Assembly: GCA_014376325.1 (NCBI GenBank)
Contig: JACMRP010000083.1
Span: forward strand, 1 to 8,876
Length of the DNA: 8,876 nt
Direction: 5' to 3'
Source: Pseudobdellovibrionaceae bacterium
GTDB taxonomy: Bacteria; Bdellovibrionota; Bdellovibrionia; Bdellovibrionales; Bdellovibrionaceae
Positions within the stretch are counted from its first letter, which is position 1. Every line of letters begins with the position of its first letter. Shown here piece by piece: positions 1 to 7,098 of this stretch. Both the position numbers and the translations under genes were made by a program. The notes under the pieces were generated by a model. The model worked only from the letters and a program-made list of their open reading frames with translations, was not told the origin of the DNA and did not search any database.

Positions 1-33
1 ATTTCTATCTGCTGGGGCAGCATTCTGATCTAT

Positions 34-60
34 AAAAAAATGGCGGCCCACTAGGCCGCC
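34..60 (-). terminator. Rho-independent terminator of the M13-like peptidase gene
   Basis: Read on the minus strand, a perfect 7-bp GC stem (GGCGGCC / GGCCGCC, plus-strand 42-48 and 54-60) with a 5-base loop is followed by A and then seven T (plus-strand A run at 34-40). It starts about 35 bases after the TAG stop of the leftward peptidase gene. Stem, loop and U-tract are all in the right order for minus-strand transcription. On the plus strand the bases after the stem are a mixed TTCTAAATTC, so a plus-strand role is less likely. Confidence 0.85.
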
Positions 61-95
61 TTCTAAATTCAAATTTTGAAATTTGTTTCGTAAAA

Positions 96-1862
96 CTATT
101 TCTGCCATCTGCAGTATTTGTCGAAGCGAGTCTCTTTCTGACTGTTTAGGTAGCTACTGCAAGTCGGGGTCTGAGTGCCCGTCATCGCGGTGACCGCAAT
201 CGTCCGGAAGAGTCCTGTCGAATGGTTATCTAAGTCATCCGGCTTCAAGGTCCCTGGAGCCCAGGCTTTTTCGGTTCTCGGGTTCAGAACGCAAGCGAAG
301 TTTTTGAGTTTCACGTCGCCGAGCTTTCCGGAGGAGTCGTTAAAAATTTCTGCGGAGAAAAGATCTGCGAAATCTTCCTCTGTGCGGTCGGCATTGCCCT
401 GTTTTGCGGTCAGGCAATCTGTTTCGGCTTTTGCAACATCGGGCCACTTGCGGGAAAGTACGTGGCCCAGTTCGTGAGCAGCAACGCCAAATCCAAATTC
501 AGGATGAACAATCGTCGGCCAACTGAGGCTGATGTAGTCGTATACGGGTAAGGCTTTGTCGGTCAAAAACTCTGGCTTTGCCTGTTCGCAAAATGCATCC
601 ACATCCCCGAAGAATTTTTCTGGCAACGTAAATGTCGAAGCGACAACTAATGACTGCGCGGTTTCGGCATCGTTGATGTCGATCTTCTTTAGGCGTTGAA
701 TCGATTGATCCAATTCTTTGGTTGCGACGGCAAGATTGTACTTCCAGTCACCCAAAGCGGAATCGCGGTCCTGAGGAGCCTGAACTTCTAGTCGGAAGGC
801 CCCTGGCAAAGAGGTCTTTAATCTTTTTTCTAGCAGGGTCTGCGCCCGTTGCGTGATCTGGTCGAAGTTCGCTCGGAAGGTTTCGAGCTGCGTGCGGTCC
901 GGAAGAGCAGCGTAAGAGTAAGCAAGTTTAGGAATGCATTGGTCTAACGACTTCTGAAAAACGGCCTTCAGAGTCTTTGGTGATTGGATAGTCAGGGCAG
1001 TTTCGGAATCACCGTACTTTTTCATAGTTGCGGTTAAGAGTTGCTCTGTCGTTGCGGGGATTTTTTTGAACGCGTCTTGAATCACGGAATCGGTTATTGT
1101 CACTATCGTGACCGCGCTGATGAATTGTCGAATAAAGATCTTACCTTCGGATTCCGTAAGCAGAGCGCCGGTCGCTGCTTTTTTCATCACGAGCGTACCG
1201 GTTCTGATGACGTCCATCTTTGGCATATACACATTCATCGAAGACATAATATATTCATAGGTTTTTGCGTTCGCGATCTGGGTCTCGACGACCGGCTTAC
1301 CGGAACCAATCATTTTCATGAACGCGACGTACGGAATTGTCGTGTAAGCTTGCATTGCCATCATAGAACCGATGGGCTTTGCTAAAGTTTGAATGGCGGC
1401 GATCTCTACGTCGGTCAGTTGTGGCATCGCTATTTTTAAATTGACCGCGTTAATCGTGTAGCCCTTCGTCACCGATTGCTCGATCGTTCCGGCATACTGA
1501 TTCATCATTCCTAGGTATCGAAGCGATTGCATGAACGCCGTTTGTTTTTCATTTAATTTTGGTTTGTCCTTCATCGCAAGGACCGCTTTTAAGGATTTAT
1601 CCATCAGAAGGCGGTGATGGATAATGCGACCCATGTAATATTCTAAAGGTTTTTTCATGATCAGCGAAATGGCGCCCGTCGTGGTCGCTTCATATTTTTT
1701 AGAGAGATCGAAAGGATGGCTCAAAGGATTGGCGTCTCCGCACATGCTCTGCAAGCACTGAAGTTCGAGAGCGCTGATGGGCGGCGTTTGCGCAGTGGCG
1801 TTCATGCCGGTGGTTAGCATTAAGGACGCCGTCATCAGTCGGATGCGTTTGGCAGATGTCAT
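96..1862 (-). CDS. Exported zinc metallopeptidase, divergent neprilysin (M13)-like
   Basis: 588 residues. Residues 1-24 look like a Sec signal peptide: basic MTSAKRIR, hydrophobic core, then ATA before Q25, so the protein should act in the periplasm or outside the cell. Residues about 30-430 are mostly helical with no motif I recognise. The C-terminal catalytic part shows HELGH (H463, E464, H467), then E496-x-x-A-D500, then D545-N-H547-S-x-G-x-F-R553, and it ends in YCRWQK. In neprilysin-family enzymes the matching elements are HExxH (two zinc ligands and the catalytic Glu), ExxAD (third zinc ligand and supporting Asp), D-x-H-S-P-x-x-F-R (transition-state His and substrate-binding Arg six residues apart, as here), and a terminal CRVW. 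The usual substrate-binding NAY/NAF motif before HExxH is not clearly present. At 588 residues it is shorter than typical M13 enzymes (about 650-750). GAGG lies 4 bases before the ATG and supports this start. Family assignment is from motifs only; the substrate is unknown. Confidence 0.82.
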   Translation of the reverse strand: MTSAKRIRLMTASLMLTTGMNATAQTPPISALELQCLQSMCGDANPLSHPFDLSKKYEATTTGAISLIMKKPLEYYMGRIIHHRLLMDKSLKAVLAMKDKPKLNEKQTAFMQSLRYLGMMNQYAGTIEQSVTKGYTINAVNLKIAMPQLTDVEIAAIQTLAKPIGSMMAMQAYTTIPYVAFMKMIGSGKPVVETQIANAKTYEYIMSSMNVYMPKMDVIRTGTLVMKKAATGALLTESEGKIFIRQFISAVTIVTITDSVIQDAFKKIPATTEQLLTATMKKYGDSETALTIQSPKTLKAVFQKSLDQCIPKLAYSYAALPDRTQLETFRANFDQITQRAQTLLEKRLKTSLPGAFRLEVQAPQDRDSALGDWKYNLAVATKELDQSIQRLKKIDINDAETAQSLVVASTFTLPEKFFGDVDAFCEQAKPEFLTDKALPVYDYISLSWPTIVHPEFGFGVAAHELGHVLSRKWPDVAKAETDCLTAKQGNADRTEEDFADLFSAEIFNDSSGKLGDVKLKNFACVLNPRTEKAWAPGTLKPDDLDNHSTGLFRTIAVTAMTGTQTPTCSSYLNSQKETRFDKYCRWQK

Positions 1863-1923
1863 GAAACCTCGCTATTAAAGGGGGGACGTAGCTAGGCTGA
1901 ACTTCAATATCCGCACCAAACAG

Positions 1924-1952
1924 GGCGGCCGCAAACCGCCGGCCACCTGGCC
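1924..1952 (-). terminator. Possible weak terminator: overlapping GC-rich inverted repeats
   Basis: The gap between the two leftward genes contains GGCGG (1924-1928) pairing with CCGCC (1936-1940) across a 7-base loop, directly followed by GGCCA-CC-TGGCC (1941-1952). On the minus strand the first hairpin is followed by CTGTTTGG, which is only weakly U-rich. It may reduce read-through from the upstream small gene into the peptidase gene. A further short inverted repeat, CCCG at 1987-1990 with CGGG at 1999-2002, lies just after the upstream gene's stop and also has no T-run. None of these is a convincing terminator. Confidence 0.3.
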
Positions 1953-2027
1953 TCAGTTAGTTTTAGATGTGTTATTTGAATGAGCTCCCGAATATTCGCG
2001 GGCCGAGGTCGTCAAACAGCTATTCGG

Positions 2028-2561
2028 TCAGAGACAATTTCTGCCTTCGCGCGCGCTTTCGTAGCAGTTCCTGAAGAACCGGAAGGGGAGGAAAGGGGTG
2101 TGATCTAAATCAGCAGCGCATTGCCGTAATTGTCGGTGAACTGCAGCCACTGTTTTAGGCTTCTGAAAGTAAAACTCTGCGTCGTAGTTGCCCGCCTGAA
2201 AGGTTGCGGTTTCTGCAAGCTGGTCAATAAGTTCTAAGCGGAGCGGTTGGCCGCGAAATGTTTTTGTTTCGATCATGTGGGCGTACTTTTGAAATGCAGG
2301 CAAGCTTGCCGCATCCGCAGGTTCCAGAGCCAAGTTGAAAAAATACCTTCCGTTGCCGTCGATTTTAAAGTTGTAACTACGAATCGCGAAGTCCGGTCCT
2401 CTTTCGAGCGGCTCGACGGCGACGCCTACGTAGTCTTTCAGCAAAGCAGAGCGGTCTTCCCCTGCGGCCGCCAGGCCAGCCGTCCGCAACAGAAAAGTCT
2501 GTGCGTCCACGCGGACATTCCAGGATAAAAATACAAACATCAGAACAATGCCGTGCTTCAT
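2028..2561 (-). CDS. Small exported protein of unknown function
   Basis: About 177 residues from the ATG at 2561. The open frame continues upstream to another ATG at 2576 and a TTG at 2585. I prefer 2561 because it gives a normal signal peptide: MKHG, a hydrophobic stretch, then VDA before QTF. No start has a recognisable Shine-Dalgarno site, so the start is uncertain. The mature part contains alternating hydrophobic stretches (NGRYFFNLALEP, YDAEFYFQKP) that suggest a small beta-rich domain. Near the C-terminus it has three cysteines, including the last-but-one residue (RNCYESAREGRNCL), which could form disulfides in the periplasm. I recognise no family. The gene is upstream of and codirectional with the metallopeptidase gene, 165 bases away, so cotranscription is possible but not shown. 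It is divergent from the gene starting at 2684. Confidence 0.65.
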   Translation of the reverse strand: MKHGIVLMFVFLSWNVRVDAQTFLLRTAGLAAAGEDRSALLKDYVGVAVEPLERGPDFAIRSYNFKIDGNGRYFFNLALEPADAASLPAFQKYAHMIETKTFRGQPLRLELIDQLAETATFQAGNYDAEFYFQKPKTVAAVHRQLRQCAADLDHTPFLPFRFFRNCYESAREGRNCL

Positions 2562-2624
2562 AAATTCAATCTGCATGAGCAACAAAGAGATGGCAAATCG
2601 TCCAGACCGAAGTCGAGGATAGTT

Positions 2625-2654
2625 TTGAGCGAGGTTTCCGAAGAATCATAGAGT
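2625..2654 (+). promoter_or_regulatory. Candidate sigma70-type promoter of the four-gene cluster
   Basis: TTGAGC (2625-2630, 4 of 6 to the -35 consensus) and TAGAGT (2649-2654, 4 of 6 to the -10 consensus) are 18 bases apart. This would start transcription near 2660, about 20 bases before the ATG at 2684. It lies in the 122-base gap between the two divergent gene pairs, where promoters are expected. Matches this loose arise by chance, so this is a suggestion only. Confidence 0.3.
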
Positions 2655-2683
2655 CGCCAACGACGTTATTTTAGAATAAACAA

Positions 2684-3211
2684 ATGAAGAGAATATTTTT
2701 GGCTTTGATTGTTCCAGCGGCGTTTGTGATTTCGATGCTGCTGGGAAGCAAGGCGCGTTTCAAAGGGCACGTGAGCGACACGGTCGAAAAAATCCGCCCG
2801 CAGTTTGAAACATTGGCCGCGAATGCCGAAGCGCCGGCGCCGTCGGTGGCAAAAAACAGCCACCCGACGGACGTGGGCGCGGTCCCGAAACCTTTAGAGA
2901 CTCTCGAGCACGGGACCGGTAATTTAAAAATACTGCACACGCGCGAACTTATGAAGTTGAAGAAGTACGAACACGTAGTGCTAAAATCCGAACAGCGTGA
3001 GTCTTTCAAGAAGGTTTTTTTAAAGATTGCGTTAAGCCCAAACGCCGATTGGCTTATGCAACGACAGGCACTGCGAAATTTATATTTACACAAGATCGAG
3101 CTGTCGTCGCTGGAAAGTGACTTGCTGATGTCCAAGGTCGATCAGCGAGCTATGAATAGCCTCAAAAACACGGACGCAGAGATTCTAAAAGAATCGGTGT
3201 TCTCTTTATGA
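2684..3211 (+). CDS. Membrane-anchored helical protein of unknown function
   Basis: 175 residues. MKRIF and a hydrophobic run (about residues 4-21) make an uncleaved anchor or signal peptide. A segment rich in Ala and Pro (about 46-72, for example NAEAPAPSV) looks like a flexible linker. Residues about 80-175 are charged and probably alpha-helical, rich in Lys, Leu and Glu, with one Trp (W123) and no cysteine. I recognise no domain. The ATG has no clear Shine-Dalgarno site; the upstream bases are AT-rich. It is the first gene of the rightward cluster and its TGA overlaps the ATG of the next gene by 4 bases (ATGA). That arrangement suggests translational coupling, so the two exported products may work together. 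This pairing is inferred from layout only. Confidence 0.75.
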   Translation: MKRIFLALIVPAAFVISMLLGSKARFKGHVSDTVEKIRPQFETLAANAEAPAPSVAKNSHPTDVGAVPKPLETLEHGTGNLKILHTRELMKLKKYEHVVLKSEQRESFKKVFLKIALSPNADWLMQRQALRNLYLHKIELSSLESDLLMSKVDQRAMNSLKNTDAEILKESVFSL

Positions 3212-5115
3212 TGAAGTATGTTTTTATTTTATCGGTGTTTGTGGTGGGCGGATTTGCTGCCGGATACTTTACCGAAAGTGTTGAGCCATTTAGCTGGTCG
3301 AAATTAGAAGACGATGCAAAAACCAACCGACTTCCTGCTGAAGACACTACGCCGTGCCCAACGCCAGAAGAAGCCGCGCAGATGGTGACAAAATTTAAGA
3401 TCGGTTTTGATTTGGCCGGATGGAGCTGTCAGAAAGACGACACGCGAACTTTTTTTCTGAAGGCTTTGGCGCTAGCTAAGAAATTTAGTATCAACTTGCC
3501 CGAAAAAGTTTGGGATCCAAAGTTCCGAGCGGCAATGGCCGATCTGCCGACGTGGTTATCACGCTATACGAGCGCCTACTTGATCGATACCGTTATGGCG
3601 GATACCACGATCGCCTATTACAGGCCGGACGAAAATAAAACATACATGACCGAAAGAATCAAAGCGTACACGCCGAACGAAGTTTTTGGAATCATCGTTC
3701 ACGAAAATCGGCACGCCGAAGTTCCACTCATAGCTCACGTCGTATGCATCTCTGGGGACTTTCCGAGAGGCGCGGGCGCCTGCGATGAAGAGTTCAGTGA
3801 AAAGATGTCGGACATGGGCGCTTACAACTTTGCCAGTCTGTTCGAGATTGCGAGTGTCCTGTACAACGATAAGTTAACGGCTTCAGAAAAAGACGTCTTA
3901 GCCATATCTGCACTTCAGACTTTATCCAATCGCTTCAATCAGATTCCGTCCGGATTTGGATTTTTTCATGAAGTGATTGCCTCGCTGGATGATCGCAATC
4001 AACTTGCCATTTTAAATCCGCTCACGCTAGAGGCGATGCCGATTCCGACGAATGGTGCTGTCGAACGCATTGATAATAACTCGGGTGCCTCATTGTTTTC
4101 GATTTTTACGAAGGCCGGAGTTTGGCAAAAATTTAACTTATTTAAGGGCACCGAAACGCCATTTGCCGACGTACTTGCGGGAAAAAAAATAGTCGATGCA
4201 AATCGGAGCCGGGTATTTTCGCTTGAAAGCATTATGGACGTTTACATCAATGGCGGTAAACTCGAGTTTTTAGAAGTAGATAGCGTTACGAAGAAAAAAC
4301 GACCTAGCAATATTAATATGTTAAATGGCGACGTCGTTCGAACGGATTTAAGCAGAATCATTTTCGGCGACGAAAGTGAAATTCTTTTTTTGTCGAACTC
4401 TGGCAAGCTTTACCGCGCAAGGCAGTACGGCAACGAAGAAGCTTACGCAGAGATAAAGCCCGGCAAGGACCGTCCTGAAGGGCCGTGGATTCAGGGTACC
4501 AGCGGTCCTCTTTATAATGACCTCTACGTCACGAACATATCTGGCGACGTCTTCAACATCGCAATTCGCTACAAGGTTTCGGATCCAGAAGATGGACCAG
4601 AACCCGCCTATGAGCCGCCGACGACGCAGTTCAAAGTTCTTAAGCAGCTCGGCAGTCGGCGGGTCGCAAAGTACATTCGTGGGCTGAATGCAGAATACGC
4701 CTTGTTGCTGGGCGGTGAGCTTGAAATAAGACCGTATTCCGAAAAGGAATTCCGTACTGTTAAAACGCGCTCCCGCATTCGTGATTTTGCAGTCATAAAG
4801 AGTTTTTCGCCAACGCCCGTTTCCATGCAGGCAAGACTGTCCCGCCAGAAAAAATTCGAATCGCTTTGCGGAGTTAAGAGCTCTGCTTTAGATCCTTGGT
4901 TGAAAATTCCGATGGGAGTCGACTCGGCCAATAACCTGGTGATGAGCGGCCTCTTTGAAGAACGCTGCTTACACATTCCGAACACGGGTCCCGTTCTTGG
5001 TTTCGCGGTTCGAAGTCAGCTGACAGAATCTAGTGCCGAACACAATCATTTTTCACGTCCAACATTAGTATTAGAAACTCCTCGCGGGCCGAAAGTGGTT
5101 CGCCCTTACGAATAG
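3208..5115 (+). CDS. Exported HExxH metallopeptidase-like protein with long beta-rich C-terminal part
   Basis: 635 residues. MMKYVFILSVFVVGGFAAGY (1-20) is a signal peptide or N-terminal anchor without a lipobox cysteine. A putative zinc-peptidase core lies at about 100-220: AYYRPDENKTYM (136-147), then HENRH (165-169), then E198-K-M-S-D202. The last matches the ExxxD third-ligand pattern of gluzincin peptidases. The distance from the second His to the Glu is 29 residues, exactly as in the divergent M13-like gene at 96-1862. The C-terminal D-x-H-S-x-G-x-F-R motif of that protein is not seen here. Residues about 280-635 are rich in short beta-like stretches (SRVFSLESIMDVYINGGKLEFLEV, EILFLSNSGKLYRAR), which suggests a propeller-like or other all-beta domain; no repeat unit could be fixed by eye. 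The start codon lies in an ATGA overlap with the preceding gene and has no Shine-Dalgarno site of its own, so coupling is likely. The family is not identified. Activity is inferred from the motif. Confidence 0.75.
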   Translation: MMKYVFILSVFVVGGFAAGYFTESVEPFSWSKLEDDAKTNRLPAEDTTPCPTPEEAAQMVTKFKIGFDLAGWSCQKDDTRTFFLKALALAKKFSINLPEKVWDPKFRAAMADLPTWLSRYTSAYLIDTVMADTTIAYYRPDENKTYMTERIKAYTPNEVFGIIVHENRHAEVPLIAHVVCISGDFPRGAGACDEEFSEKMSDMGAYNFASLFEIASVLYNDKLTASEKDVLAISALQTLSNRFNQIPSGFGFFHEVIASLDDRNQLAILNPLTLEAMPIPTNGAVERIDNNSGASLFSIFTKAGVWQKFNLFKGTETPFADVLAGKKIVDANRSRVFSLESIMDVYINGGKLEFLEVDSVTKKKRPSNINMLNGDVVRTDLSRIIFGDESEILFLSNSGKLYRARQYGNEEAYAEIKPGKDRPEGPWIQGTSGPLYNDLYVTNISGDVFNIAIRYKVSDPEDGPEPAYEPPTTQFKVLKQLGSRRVAKYIRGLNAEYALLLGGELEIRPYSEKEFRTVKTRSRIRDFAVIKSFSPTPVSMQARLSRQKKFESLCGVKSSALDPWLKIPMGVDSANNLVMSGLFEERCLHIPNTGPVLGFAVRSQLTESSAEHNHFSRPTLVLETPRGPKVVRPYE

Positions 5116-5128
5116 AAAGTTGATTTCG

Positions 5129-5800
5129 ATGAAGAAAAATCGTCAATTGCAGGCGTTACTTTCCAATTACGAATCTTCATTAAATGCGGAGGAGTACGAA
5201 AGCTTCGTTCGTGAAGTCACGCGTCTACAAAATCACTATTTCGATATTCTTAATTCGTACCGGGCCGGGGCCGAGCGGGCACAGACAACGCAGCTCCTGA
5301 TCGAAGAACAAAATCTGCAGAATGCGCATATCAAGACCAGCTGTCAAAAAGGTTGCGGTGCTTGCTGCCATCTCGAAGTCGAAATTACTGCGGACGATGC
5401 GGACTTACTCGCACGTTCTATCTTAACCAATAATATCCCTTACGATAAGGTTCGATTAGCTTTGCAAGCAGATCGCCCGCGTTTGGATCCCGAATGGAGC
5501 AAAGGCCCCGTGACGGAAAACCGATGTGTCATGCTCGGCGCGGACAATGCTTGCGGGAACTACGAAAATCGACCGACGATCTGCCGTAAACATTCGGTCA
5601 CATCGCCCGCCGAACTTTGTTCGACCTTGGGTGCGAGTCCTGCGCCGTTGATTGTGCCGATGAATGAAATTATTTTGAGTGCGGCACTGAGTCTAGACAA
5701 TAACGAGTTCGGCTCCTTGCCAAAAATGTTATCTGCCGCTATGAAACGCTTGCAGCCGCTCGAAGAAATAAGAGCATTGGACTTTGAGGAGTCACCGTGA
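5129..5800 (+). CDS. YkgJ-family cysteine-cluster protein (CxxxCxxCC, putative Zn/Fe binding)
   Basis: 223 residues from the ATG at 5129. An in-frame TTG at 5120 would add three residues; neither start has a strong Shine-Dalgarno site. Residues 1-70 are helical and charged. Then comes CQKGCGACC (C72, C76, C79, C80), followed by RCVML (C133), AC-GNYENRPTIC (C142, C152) with RKH, and C164. This is the layout of the YkgJ/UPF0153 family, thought to bind a zinc or iron cluster; the C-x-x-Y-x-x-R-P-x-x-C-R pattern is typical. No signal peptide is present, so it should be cytoplasmic. The biochemical role of the family is not established. The gene begins 13 bases after the upstream stop and its TGA overlaps the GTG start of ndh, so it is almost certainly cotranscribed with the NADH dehydrogenase. 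A redox or metal-handling link to ndh is possible but is inference. Confidence 0.88.
   Translation: MKKNRQLQALLSNYESSLNAEEYESFVREVTRLQNHYFDILNSYRAGAERAQTTQLLIEEQNLQNAHIKTSCQKGCGACCHLEVEITADDADLLARSILTNNIPYDKVRLALQADRPRLDPEWSKGPVTENRCVMLGADNACGNYENRPTICRKHSVTSPAELCSTLGASPAPLIVPMNEIILSAALSLDNNEFGSLPKMLSAAMKRLQPLEEIRALDFEESP
5786..5791 (+). promoter_or_regulatory. Strong ribosome binding site for ndh inside the preceding gene
   Basis: GAGGAG lies 5 bases before the GTG at 5797, within the last codons of the cysteine-cluster gene. It decides the GTG start of ndh, which overlaps the upstream TGA (GTGA). It is one of the two best Shine-Dalgarno sites in the window, the other being before the gene at 7751-7981. 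Confidence 0.8.
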
Positions 5801-7083
5801 GATTACGCCACCCCAGTCAGAGGAATGGTAAAAGATTAGTTATAATTGCGGGCGGGGGCTTCGGCGGTCTTGCGGCCGCGCAAACTTTGTCGGACCGGCC
5901 CGATTTGCAAGTGCTATTGATCGACCAGCGCAATCACCATTTGTTTCAACCCTTGCTTTATCAAGTGGCGACGGGCGGACTGAATCCGTCCGACATCGCG
6001 GTGCCGATTCGTGCTGAATTCTCTTCCGTAGAAAATGTCGAAGTGCATTTGGGCACAATCGATTCCGTGAATCTGCAGGAAAAATACATTTCTGACCGCG
6101 CGGGATTGGAACTGTCCTACGATTATTTAATTCTCGCCTGTGGGGCACAACATAGTTATTTCGGTCATCCCGAGTGGGAAGAATTTGCGCCTGGCCTGAA
6201 AACTGTCGAGCAGGCGACCGAAATTCGCCGACGAATCTTTAGCGCGTTTGAACTTGCCGAAAACGAACTCGATCCCATGAAACAAGAAGCGATGTTAACC
6301 TTCGTGGTGATAGGCGGCGGGCCAACCGGCGTCGAAATGGCCGGCGCCATTGCCGATATCTCTCGCACCGTCTTGGTTAAAGACTTCAAACGCATCAACC
6401 CCGCAAGTGCCCGTGTTTTGCTTGTTGAGGCGGGGCCACGCATCCTTGCGCAATTTGCGGACGTTCTTTCTGCTCGTGCGCTGAAAGATTTAGCTTCACT
6501 CGGCGTTGAAGTCCGATTGTTTTCTAAAGTCGAAAGCATTACCGCAGAAGGCGTGCAAATCGGATCAGAATTTATGCTGACGACCAGCGTGTTTTGGGCC
6601 GCCGGAGTCCAAGCAGCAAAATTACAGTTTACACCAGAACTTAAATTGGACCGCGCACGACGGGTCGTCGTGAATTCGGATTTCACCGTCGGCGATTTTA
6701 AGCATACCTACGTCATCGGCGACATGGCCTCGTATGACATGGGTGAAGGCAAGCTCTTGCCAGGTCTTGCTCCGGCCGCGATGCAGTCGGGGCGGTTTGT
6801 GGCCCGAGTGATATTGGCCGAAGTTTCCGGCACGGACCGAGGCGAATTTATTTATTTGGATAAGGGCCAGATGGCGACGATCGGCAAACGCAAAGCGATT
6901 ACGGAATACAAATCACTGCGACTGCACGGCTTTATCGCTTGGATGGCGTGGTTCTTTATTCACATTTTGTATCTGGTGGGATTTAAAAATAAAATTTTTG
7001 TTTTTACCCAGTGGATCTGGAGCTATCTATTTTCGAAGCGCGGCGCCAGGCTTATTACCGAGCGCTCATGGAAATTAAAATAG
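5797..7083 (+). CDS. ndh: Type II NADH:quinone oxidoreductase (NDH-2)
   Basis: 428 residues, FAD-dependent. It transfers electrons from NADH to membrane quinone without proton pumping, at the cytoplasmic face of the inner membrane. Sequence support: an N-terminal FAD Rossmann motif AGGGFGGLAAA (18-28); DQRNHHLFQPLLYQVATGG (43-61), which is highly typical of NDH-2; a second nucleotide (NADH) motif VIGGGPTGVEMAG (171-183) with the acidic E211 at the end of the following strand; the FAD-contacting YVIGDMA (305-311); and LPGLAPAAMQSGR (321-333), matching the NDH-2 region that lines the flavin and quinone site. The C-terminus (about 376-428) has an amphipathic, Trp-rich segment (WMAWFFIHILYLVGFKNK, then FTQWIWSYL) that fits the family's membrane anchor and ends with a basic tail. 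Length is typical. It starts with GTG in a GTGA overlap and is the last gene of the cluster. It faces a convergent gene 15 bases away, with no visible terminator between. Confidence 0.93.
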   Translation: MRLRHPSQRNGKRLVIIAGGGFGGLAAAQTLSDRPDLQVLLIDQRNHHLFQPLLYQVATGGLNPSDIAVPIRAEFSSVENVEVHLGTIDSVNLQEKYISDRAGLELSYDYLILACGAQHSYFGHPEWEEFAPGLKTVEQATEIRRRIFSAFELAENELDPMKQEAMLTFVVIGGGPTGVEMAGAIADISRTVLVKDFKRINPASARVLLVEAGPRILAQFADVLSARALKDLASLGVEVRLFSKVESITAEGVQIGSEFMLTTSVFWAAGVQAAKLQFTPELKLDRARRVVVNSDFTVGDFKHTYVIGDMASYDMGEGKLLPGLAPAAMQSGRFVARVILAEVSGTDRGEFIYLDKGQMATIGKRKAITEYKSLRLHGFIAWMAWFFIHILYLVGFKNKIFVFTQWIWSYLFSKRGARLITERSWKLK

Positions 7084-7098
7084 TCGCGCGAGTTACAT

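Noticed and set aside
175..477. Plus-strand open frame of 100 codons inside the leftward peptidase gene
   Set aside because: It lies wholly antisense to the region encoding HELGH, ExxAD and DxHSxGxFR, has no ribosome site and its translation is Ser/Arg-rich without domain features.
1041..1385. Plus-strand open frame of 114 codons, rich in His, Cys and Arg
   Set aside because: Antisense shadow of the same peptidase gene; the residue composition is typical of a wrong frame.
2671..3135. Minus-strand open frame of 154 codons
   Set aside because: Antisense to the first gene of the rightward cluster, which has a proper anchor and an ATGA junction; the shadow is Ser/Phe/Cys-rich.
6165..6686. Minus-strand open frame of 173 codons inside ndh
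   Set aside because: Shadow of a gene with unmistakable NDH-2 motifs; Ser/Thr/Arg-rich translation with no ribosome site.
7084..7098. Possible bidirectional terminator between ndh and the convergent YajG-like gene
   Set aside because: Only an 8-base self-complementary TCGCGCGA without a loop is present in the 15-base gap; it cannot form a proper hairpin.
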